Part shown: piece by piece, positions 8,593-15,290 of the stretch
Numbering within the stretch: the first letter of the stretch is position 1
Layout: each line of letters opens with the position of its first letter
Assembly: GCA_024196135.1 (NCBI GenBank)
Contig: JAMQCK010000823.1
Span: 1-15,290 of the forward strand
Origin: Pleurotus ostreatus/Saccharomyces cerevisiae fusant
Lineage: Eukaryota; Opisthokonta
Reading direction: 5' to 3'
Length of the DNA stretch: 15,290 nucleotides
Program-made: the position numbers and the translations under genes
Notes under the pieces: model-generated
What the model was told of the DNA's origin: nothing
Databases searched by the model: none
What the model saw: only the letters and a program-made list of their open reading frames with translations

Positions 8593-9996
8593 ATGGTGTA
8601 CAACAACTCTTCCAACCCGCCTACCTCTGCGCCTCAGCAGGCCACCGACACCGCGCCCAACGGCGTCCAGCTTGTGCGCGACTCCCAATTCCTGATCGAC
8701 AGCTTCCTTCCCCCTACCGCATACACCTCTTCCCGACACGACGCGCTCCCCTTGCCCTTCTGCCTCCCGCAAATCGCCACAGGCGATGGCGCACCCTTTG
8801 CAAGAGGCTACAACGCCATATTTCACGAAGCGGTAGAGCTCCCTATGGAGGACTTTCTCGCCTTTGTGGACGGGCTAAACCTGGCGATCGTCGCCAGTCC
8901 ACCGTTGAGGGTAGTCGACCTGGCGGGGAAGATCATCGGGCTAGTGTGAGTGATATTGTCGCACTGTATGCATACGCCGAATTGACGCGAATGTTGATAG
9001 ACCATATCACTGGACGATGATCGCCTCCATGGCCATCCAGGCCGGCGCGCAAGCAGGAATGCGCGCGCTATCGAAAACGCTCACTGACCGCTACATGCGC
9101 GCCGCCAACCTCCGCATCTTCCGCCCCCGAGGCCTCGCCGCGCGTATCTGCACTACCGCCGCCGCGATGCAGCTCCTCGGCGCGACTAACAACAGTTCCG
9201 GCGCCGCGAAGAGCGCGCTGAACAAGTTTGGTCGTGGCATGGGGAAGGTGCTGTTGAAGGTCCCGTTGCCGATCACGAGTCGGGTGGTGCGTGCGGTGGC
9301 GGGCGCGACGTCGTCCTCGAATGGGGCGGAGCCGGTGCAGTATACGGTGCATGACGGCGATGAGGGCTTGTTGCGGATTCAGCGAAGGTTGGACACGTTG
9401 GGCGACGCGGCATTGCCAGTCTCCTTCGACATACCACCGCCGGCGAAGGCGAAGGGCGCGATGGATACGATGCAGGCGTGGGGCGTGAAGTTCGACGAGG
9501 GAGTGTTGGCGCGGCAAGAGCGACGGCGAGCCAGTCGGCGGGAGGAACTAGCAGAGAAGCGGGCGCGGCAAGAGGCACTGGAGGCGGGTGATTACAGCGA
9601 TGCGACGCTTCGTGATCAATTCGGGTACCGGCGAGCAGCGCGTCGAGAGAGGCGCGGGCAGGGGCTCATTGGAGGTGTGCTCGGGCCGAGGCAGTCCATC
9701 TTGGAGACTCGGGTGGCGAACGCCGAGGTCGTCGACAAGTGGGAAACAGATGATACCCTCTGGCTGGTGATTGTCGACGCCGCGCGAGGTGAATCTCAAT
9801 TTCGCGAGCTTTCGAGAGGTCGGGCTTGCTTGCTGATTGTTTCCCAGATCGGGAAATCATGGGTATCGGTGAGGCGGAGAGTGAGCGGGACGTCGAGATT
9901 GTCACGGAACAAGCTTGGCTGGAGGAGATTGAGCTCGAGCAGGAAGAGCTGGCAGATGAGTTGGCGGCGCGGGAGACGTATGGAGGGCACAGATGA
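8593..9996 (+). CDS. Conserved fungal protein of unknown function, member B
   Basis: Function unknown. Exons 8593-8945, 9001-9788 and 9848-9996 encode 429 residues, with introns of 55 and 59 bp. Seen: GVQLVRDSQFLIDSFLPP (24-41), PFCLPQIATG (55-64), FARGY (69-73), LPMEDFLAFVDGLNLAIV (83-100) and SPPLRVVDLAGKIIGLV (102-118). A Gly/Ala-rich segment, AGAQAGM (132-138), SKTLTDRYMRAAN and FRPRGLAARICTT follow. The middle block holds RIQRRL, ALPVSFDIPPPAK and WGVKFDEG (about 243-285). A basic, probably helical spacer leads to NAEVVDKWETDDTLWLVIVD and the acidic tail DREIMGIGEAESERDVEIVT. This copy lacks the first intron of members A and C, removed exactly, so the 36-nt exon is fused to exon 1. Splicing of the last intron is supported by the conserved tail; retention would shift the frame. 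It is closest to member A and lies in tandem with it. Confidence 0.9.
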
Positions 9997-10985
9997 GCCC
10001 CCAATAGGACCTATCAGCGACTAGGCCGCGCCTTGCTATGACTATCGAGTGGACCTTTGATGAACTTCGGAGGGCTGTATCGACGGGAAGGACTTCGGTG
10101 CGTACAGTCGACAGTGCTTCGTGCGGAGAAGACCGAGAAGCGCCAGCCTCCGGGGCCGCGCGACGATAAGAGGGGGTGAACTGTTGGTGAGCTGTTCGAT
10201 GCGCGTACCAAGTGAGGATCCGGCGCATGGGCGTGTCCAGTATCTCTGGCAGTCGGCGTCGTTCAAGGCAGATGATAGGGCTCGTGAACTGATGCTTGCG
10301 CCGCAGGCGAGACATTCGCGAGGCATCGATGCAATAGATGATATAACGGTGGACCGGGTGACGCCCAAACTCCGCGGAGTGCAATGAATGCTGGGCATAG
10401 GAGCCTGGCGTACGTCCGGGACCTATATCGCTGCATGCTTGAGGTGAGCAGTAGACGTGTTGGAGAGGCTATTCTGATCTCGGCGAACGTGCAGCAACCG
10501 AGACGAGGAGGTGGAGCGCTCGGGACAGAATCTATCGGGCATAGAGCGGCAGGCGCGGTAGCTTGGTCGAGTCCAGGTGTATCCCGCCCGAAAGGGGGGC
10601 CCAAATGTCGCCCTAAACATGCGCGCCGGAGTCAATTCAGCGTGTGCTGGATACAGAGTCTAGGCGAGACGCCAAGGTGTGGCAGCGACGGGAAAGACGA
10701 GTAGATGCTGGGAGCTGGAGGTCATCTGCGCTCTTGGCTGCCCCCCGCTACTGCATTGCTTCCCCGCAGTTCCCGGACCTCCCGAGGGGGAGGTCTCTGC
10801 GCGGGGTTCCGATCCCACTCATGATCGTCCAGAAATGGACGTCGTTCATTGGTCCGTGATCGCGCGTCACAGTGGCTGTGCAACCCCTGAGTTATAAACG
10901 GCCCGGAAGTCCCTCTTGGCTTTTAACGACCATCATCGCGTCCACCACCACCCACATACGCACCCTCCATAGAAACGCACGCATC
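9997..10985. other. Stretch without an assigned gene, upstream of the phosphatase
   Basis: This holds the 3' side of member B and the 5' side of the phosphatase gene. Some frames look mildly coding: an ATG at 10038 opens a 43-codon frame, a plus frame runs about 10121-10387, and another starts at an ATG at 10384 and runs past a GTGAGC near 10444. They lie in different frames, no splice set joins them convincingly, and no family is recognisable. A decayed gene is possible. Confidence 0.35.
10892..10898 (+). promoter_or_regulatory. TATA box of the phosphatase gene
   Basis: TTATAAA lies 87 bases before the ATG at 10986. An inverted CCAAT (ATTGG) occurs about 40 bases further upstream, near 10849-10854. 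The position fits a core promoter and argues against the in-frame GTG at 10872 as a start, since that lies before the TATA box. Confidence 0.5.
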
Positions 10986-11675
10986 ATGACCTTGTCCAAG
11001 AATTACATGACTACCACCTCCTCCCTCGTCGAGGACCAGCGGCAGCTGCAGGATCTGCACCCCGCAGATCGGCCAGCTCCTCTCTCGGCCCACTGCCCGC
11101 GTCCCATCCCGAACTCATACTGGGCTACCCCACTACTGCTCGCCTGCGAGTATCCCTGGACGCCGAAGGACCCATACCGGCCCAAGCTTGATGCTCTGCT
11201 CAAAGCTGGTGTCCGTACCTTCATCGACCTCACCGAAGACGGAGAGCTGCGGTCCTACGTGCAGTGCGGTATTCTGAATGCACGCGCCGAGCTTCTTGGC
11301 ATCGACCCCTCCACGCTCGAGTACCACCGCTTCCCCATTCGCGATCGCTCGCTACCGCCCTGCGTCGAGTACATGTACGGCGTGCTGCACATACTTCGCG
11401 ACAACGAGCGCCGGCGACGAATCACTGCTGTCCACTGCCGCGGCGGCATAGGCCGTACCGGCATGGTCATTGGCTGCTGGCTCGTCGAGAGTGGACTAGC
11501 AAAGGACGGCGAGGAGGCGCTCGAGATCATTGCCCGCGAATGGGCCACTGTCGAGAAGTGCCGCCGCTTCCCCCACTCCCCGGAGACCGGCCCCCAATGC
11601 CTCTTCGTCAAAAACTTCATCGCCGAGAACAAGGCCATGGCGCAACGCGTCAACTCCACGCTCGCCGTCCGCTGA
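10986..11675 (+). CDS. Cysteine-based protein tyrosine/dual-specificity phosphatase-like protein
   Basis: Seen: a single-exon gene of 229 residues from ATG at 10986. The P-loop HCRGGIGRTG (150-159) has the catalytic Cys151 and Arg157 of the CX5R signature followed by Thr. FPIRDRSLP (116-124) supplies Asp120 as likely general acid, and SPETGPQ (198-204) resembles the loop that positions the hydrolytic water. An N-terminal block, NSYWATPLLLACEYPWTP (43-60), then LLKAGVRTFIDLT (71-83), is usual for compact bacterial- and fungal-type members of this superfamily. Known: these enzymes remove phosphate through a phosphocysteine intermediate; compact ones may act on phosphotyrosine, phosphoserine/threonine or other phosphoesters. 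Inferred: an active soluble enzyme, substrate unknown, since all catalytic positions are intact. There is no signal peptide or membrane segment. It is convergent with member C and otherwise unrelated to its neighbours. Confidence 0.92.
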   Translation: MTLSKNYMTTTSSLVEDQRQLQDLHPADRPAPLSAHCPRPIPNSYWATPLLLACEYPWTPKDPYRPKLDALLKAGVRTFIDLTEDGELRSYVQCGILNARAELLGIDPSTLEYHRFPIRDRSLPPCVEYMYGVLHILRDNERRRRITAVHCRGGIGRTGMVIGCWLVESGLAKDGEEALEIIAREWATVEKCRRFPHSPETGPQCLFVKNFIAENKAMAQRVNSTLAVR

Positions 11676-12605
11676 GCGACACAGGTTGCCCAGCGACCGA
11701 GCGCGCCGCGTCGCCTGGACCGCAGGCGCGAGGGGCGGCGCGGTCTCCCTAGATTCTTCCTTCTGGTGCGCGCTCCGCAGCACTCCTCCGTCCCGACTCC
11801 GCTGACACGCGCTCGCCACAGACGTTATGTTTCGGGTCATCTGGGTTTTTCTTTTCATCATGGACACCGTCATCATCACTGTACATCACCACGCACCGGG
11901 CCTCGTGTACACCACACAGTCGCCAGCACATAGACGCATTGCATGTTTCGGCAGGCTGTCGTACGCCACCAGGGCTTGAGGTCGGGCAGAGGTCGGGCCT
12001 CTATATACGGACCCAATGTCTTCGTCGTAGATATTGTACACAACGAGCTCGCTAGTACTATACCCTGCTTGGTTATACGTCGAGCTGTATCACAGGAATG
12101 AATTCACGCATTTTCTGGTAGTGAAGCATCTGAACTTCTGAAGTCGGCCCGATTACTACAGGCACCTTGCAGGAAGTACGCCGGAGGTGACTCGAAATCT
12201 CGAGGAGTTCACCGTGAGAATTCAGCCGGATTAGGACAACTCATTGTTCAGCTTTCTCTCGAACGCCACCATGTACGAGTGACAGGGACTTGGCAGCGCA
12301 AGCCAGCGACTCTGTCCCTATCGCCGCGCCATCGGCACACTGCTATCGGGTACCTCCGCATGCCTCAGGCATGCACCTGCCAGCGGGCTGCCGTCGGACC
12401 TCGTGTTAGGCATCCTGTTCGATTTGACCCGCCTCGCACTGCAGCAGTTCAAGAAGCCATCGCCTTTCCTCAGTAGCCTCAGAGGGCACGCTGAGCATGT
12501 TTCAGCCACTATTGAACAACCGACACGAAGTATAGGGACGAAGTGCGTCGGGCGTCAGCGCTTCAGCCTTTCTGGCAGTACTCTGGTAGGGTGGTATCGA
12601 TGGAC
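11676..12605. other. 930-bp convergent intergenic region
   Basis: This lies between the stop codons of the phosphatase gene (plus) and member C (minus), so it should hold two 3' untranslated regions. It also contains a tandem 11-base repeat followed by a TATA-like sequence (11978-12008), a perfect 7-bp inverted repeat with a 3-base loop (GCATGCC at 12358, GGCATGC at 12368) and a short F-box-like peptide frame near 12385. No complete gene can be assembled. Confidence 0.4.
11978..12008 (+). promoter_or_regulatory. Possible promoter: tandem repeat GAGGTCGGGC followed by TATATAC
   Basis: GAGGTCGGGC occurs at 11978-11987 and again at 11989-11998, and TATATAC follows at 12002-12008. The arrangement resembles a core promoter with a doubled upstream site. 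However, the first ATG after it (12016) opens a frame of only four codons, so no product is supported. Confidence 0.2.
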
Positions 12606-14012
12606 TTATTTATGCAGCTGAACGACTTCTGCCTCGTGCATCGATGCGTTCAGCCCCAATCTCTTTTCCTCGAGCTCGATCTCGCGCCTCCAGGCATCCT
12701 CCGACATGACCGCGACGTCAGCCTCGTTCTCCGCCTCGTCGATGCCAAAGATCTCCTTATCTAGCAAAATGCGTGAGTACGCAACCTTCCATCGATATAG
12801 TCTTCACAAACGAAAGACTTACCTTTGGCAGCATCCACAATAACCAACCACAGCACCTCGTCCGTCTCCCACTTCTCCCTCAGCTGTGCATTCGCTATCC
12901 TCCTCTGCAGCAACTCCCGCCGGTCCTTCTCCCTCTTCGCAGCCAAGCGGTCGAAAAAGCCTGCCTTGCTGGAGTCTTTTGCCTCCAACTCTGCCAGCTT
13001 CGCCTCGACTTCTGCTAGCGTTTTCAATCGCGCCGCCCGTCGCTTTTCCTTGTCCTCTGCGACGCCCTCATCGAATTTGACGCCATGTGCTTGCATCTTG
13101 TTCGCGAAGCCCTCGACCTTGGCCGGCGGTGGCACATCTAGGGAGACGGGCAACGCTGCACCCTCCAGCGCCTCCAGCCGGCGCATGATACGGCGCTTGG
13201 TTTTGTCCTCCTCCGATGCGCCAGCGTCAAGGTTGTCCGGCATACTGGGCTCCGTCTTCGCCAGCTTGTGGATGTAGCGGCTCGTCGCCGGGATCGGCAC
13301 CTTCAGGACCAATTTGCCGACCTCGCGGCCCACTGAGTTCAGTGCCCCCTGCCAGCCCCCCGCTTCCTCCGGTACATTGGATAGGCCCAGCAACTTCTGC
13401 GTCGCCGCAGTAGTGCAAATCCGCGCAACGAGACCGCGGGGGCGGAAAATGCGGTCGTTGGCGGCGCCGAGGTAGCGGTCGGTGAGTGTCTTGGAGAGGG
13501 CGAACATACCGAGCTGGGCGCCGATGGGGAGGACGATGCTAGCGATGACAGCCCAGTCGAGAGGTCTGGCAAGTGAGGCTTAGTTCGCTGGGTACGATGG
13601 CGGTAGAATGCACTTACATGAAGCCGAAGATATTGCCTACTAGATCGATGACCCTGCGGGATGTGAGCGTGCTTGGATGTTATATTCGGGGATGCGATTA
13701 CCTCAATGGTGGGCTGTCGACGATAGCCAGGTTGAGCCCGTCGATGAAGGACAGAAACTCTTCCATGGGTAGGTTGACCGATTCCAGTAGAACGTTGCTG
13801 TAACCGCGGGCGAAGGGTGTGCGCTCGCCAGATAGGATTTGAGGCAAACAGAACGGAGTGGTAAGCACGCCCTTTGGTGGCGCTGCATAGGTAGCGGAGG
13901 GCAGGAAAGTGTCGGTGAGAGCACGAGAGTCTTTCTCTTTCTCAAGCTGTACACTTTCTGCATCGTCAGTGCTGTCCTTCGAGGTATCAGTTGGTGAAGA
14001 GCGGCTGGTCAT
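12606..14012 (-). CDS. Conserved fungal protein of unknown function, member C
   Basis: Function unknown. Read on the minus strand, exons 14012-13702, 13653-13618, 13565-12823 and 12760-12606 encode 414 residues, with introns of 48, 52 and 62 bp. Intron positions and phases equal those of member A, including the 36-nt second exon. Seen: a Ser/Thr/Asp-rich leader (1-20), PFCLPQI (53-59), FARGY (67-71), LPMEEFLSFIDGLNLAIV (81-98) and SPPLRVIDLVGNIFGF. A hydrophobic stretch (about 110-137), SKTLTDRYLGAAN (140-152) and FRPRGLVARICTT (156-168) follow. The middle has RIMRRL, ALPVSLDVPPPAK and GVKFDEG (about 239-281). A Lys/Glu/Ala helical spacer leads to KWETDEVLWLVIVDAAKD and an acidic tail. The start is the first ATG in frame, at 14012; the open frame above it begins only at a TTG. 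It is the most diverged of the three and inverted relative to the other two. Confidence 0.89.
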
Positions 14013-14044
14013 TGTCGGGGACGAGGGAGAATGACTATGAGCGG

Positions 14045-14051
14045 ATATATA
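14045..14051 (-). promoter_or_regulatory. TATA box of family member C
   Basis: Read on the minus strand, TATATAT lies 32 bases before the ATG at 14012. This implies a very short 5' leader. The 22-base block found before members A and B is not clearly present here. Confidence 0.45.
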
Positions 14052-15142
14052 CCGGTCGCTAAATAAGAACACCGAGGTGCCCTCGCATGGCAAATCTGCA
14101 GTATAAGGAGCATTCTGAGTGCTTCTGAGAGAGGTGAATTATGTACGACCCTTGAGCGGAAGAAGTCCACGGTTCTGCTCCCAGAACTTCGGTCCCATTA
14201 TGCTAAGCAGCGCTGAGCGCCCTCGGCCCGCGGGATGGCACACCAAGTGGGAAAACGACTGACCATCAGGACTTCGGATAAACTCGCCTTCTTACCCGAC
14301 TCAACAGAAAGAAAGCGACATTTGCGCACCTTCGGACAAGACAACGCTAGCATGTTCTCGGACCTTGCCGAAAGTTCAACTTGTCCCACGTGATTGGCAC
14401 GTTCGGCAAGCCCCGCTTGTGATCGTTCATTTTTCTGACAGCGAGCGCATCCGGGGCGCATCAGTTGCTGCGCTTCTGAGGCGCGCCCTGTCCATTGTAT
14501 TCTCAAAGCCAGGCACCCGTGCACCTCACCTTGGCTCTCGACGTTTGCATACGCCCCCGCGGCTCGAGGTGGCTCCCAGACAGAGGGAACGCAAGGTCCA
14601 CCATACGGAAGAGAGCGCGCCGTCGAGCACGCCTTCGAAGTTGCCTATTGTGAGGCCAATAGACCCAGTGAGGGCCTGTCTTTCACTGCCGTCCCTGTCG
14701 CGGCCTTCACAACATCTGTTGACGAGATGACGCTCGCGCCACGGCGGCAGCATGGTTGGGTGCCACCGCCTCCAGAACGTCCCACAAACATGATCCGTGG
14801 TGAAAGAGACGCACTTTGAGGCACATATCACGTTGAAGTCCTGTGGAACCTGGAGAAGGCGAAGAAGAAAAGAAGTACAAGCCCAGTGAGCCTTCGTCGT
14901 CGCCGTCCACGTCCTCAGAGGCTCGCGGAAGCTTTTTGAAGTGGAACCGTAGCCGCGGGAAAAGCCATATGGCGCGCGTGGAGAAGGGGGCTTGTTCCGA
15001 ACCTAGAGCTCGTCTTCCAACTTCCGCTTCAACGACGGCCGATGACGCCTTCGTTAGTCGTATTGTGCAATCATCACAGCAGAGAAAAATGCTATGCCTG
15101 GCTTGCTCTTGCCCGTCATCCCCTCGCAGCCCGCCACTCTGC

Positions 15143-15149
15143 TATAAAA
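15143..15149 (+). promoter_or_regulatory. TATA box before the truncated right-edge gene
   Basis: TATAAAA lies 52 bases upstream of the ATG at 15202, about the same spacing as in member B. A pyrimidine-rich leader (ACCTCCCCCGTCGCCATC) sits directly before the ATG. Confidence 0.45.
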
Positions 15150-15201
15150 CGTGCTTGCTAGCCAGTTTTTGGCTTGTTGAGTTACCTCCCCCGTCGCCAT
15201 C

Positions 15202-15290
15202 ATGTCCTCCAGCTTGAAGAGCAAAGATGGAGCTGATCCCGTCGACGCACCTTCGGCCGGCTATGCTGAGTCGAAACAAGGTAGCCTCGA
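15202..15290 (+). CDS. Start of an unidentified gene, cut by the window edge
   Basis: Seen: an ATG at 15202 opens a frame that reaches the right edge after 29 codons, beginning MSSSLKSKDGADPVDAPS. It is supported by a well-placed TATA box and a pyrimidine-rich leader. The peptide is hydrophilic and Ser/Asp/Lys-rich, has no signal peptide and resembles a disordered N-terminus. The length and style recall the leader of member C, but no diagnostic family motif falls inside the window, so kinship is speculation. An intron could begin at the GGTAGC near the end. The product cannot be named. Confidence 0.4.
   Translation, partial: MSSSLKSKDGADPVDAPSAGYAESKQGSL

Larger units (their letters stand above)
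14013..15201. other. 1.2-kb stretch without an assigned gene
   Basis: The left end is the promoter side of member C and the right end that of the truncated gene at 15202. Between 14843 and 15217 a plus frame rich in Glu, Lys and Ser is open, but it is closed just upstream by a stop and starts only at a GTG. Adjacent frames are equally basic. Another open frame covers about 14365-14730. None has a recognisable domain. Confidence 0.4.

Noticed and set aside
10872..10985. A 38-residue N-terminal extension of the phosphatase
   Set aside because: It starts at a GTG upstream of the TATA box. The ATG at 10986 is the first plausible start.
12358..12374. Perfect inverted repeat GCATGCC-TCA-GGCATGC as a possible terminator or structured RNA
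   Set aside because: The arms are only 7 bp, it has no U-tract and lies alone in the gap. Fungal genes do not use such terminators, so it is recorded only as a curiosity.
14843..15217. A 124-residue plus-strand frame rich in Glu, Lys and Ser
   Set aside because: It starts at GTG directly after an in-frame stop and runs through the TATA box of the next gene. Neighbouring frames are equally basic, so low complexity is the simpler explanation.

Overview
The window looks like nuclear DNA of a basidiomycete fungus, probably an Agaricomycete. Genes lie on both strands and are split by very short introns of 48-62 bp, with GT...AG ends and CTNAY-like branch sites a few bases before the acceptor. The sequence is GC-rich, and the F-box-plus-LRR architecture is typical of Agaricomycetes. 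There is no operon layout, no RNA gene, no CRISPR array and no intact transposon that I can see. The placement rests on gene structure and protein style, not on a database search.

Layout, left to right. (1) 545-2350 and 2725-4464, both minus: two tandem intronless paralogues of an F-box/leucine-rich protein, probably SCF ubiquitin-ligase adaptors. (2) 4698-5529, plus: a two-exon 6-phosphogluconolactonase, divergent from the second F-box gene across a 233-bp gap that holds a perfect CRE/ATF palindrome. (3) 5894-7358 (plus), 8593-9996 (plus) and 12606-14012 (minus): three paralogues of a conserved fungal family of unknown function. They share intron positions and phases, a hydrophobic/glycine-rich N-terminal segment, a conserved middle and a conserved acidic tail. 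(4) 10986-11675, plus: a single-exon cysteine-based (tyrosine/dual-specificity type) phosphatase lying between the second and third paralogue. (5) 15202 to the right edge: the probable start of another gene, cut off by the window.

Only the lactonase (oxidative pentose phosphate pathway) and the phosphatase can be assigned a reaction. The F-box pair and the three-member family are local duplications, and nothing in the sequence shows that the neighbours act in one pathway. The most distinctive item is the first member of the three-gene family: the spacer before its C-terminal tail has been replaced by about six copies of an 18-residue, highly charged repeat predicted to form a long helix. The family also carries a 36-nt exon whose skipping would keep the frame, and one copy has lost exactly one of the flanking introns. 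Several long gene-free stretches (7359-8592, 9997-10985, 11676-12605, 14013-15201) hold only weak, unassigned coding-like or promoter-like signals.
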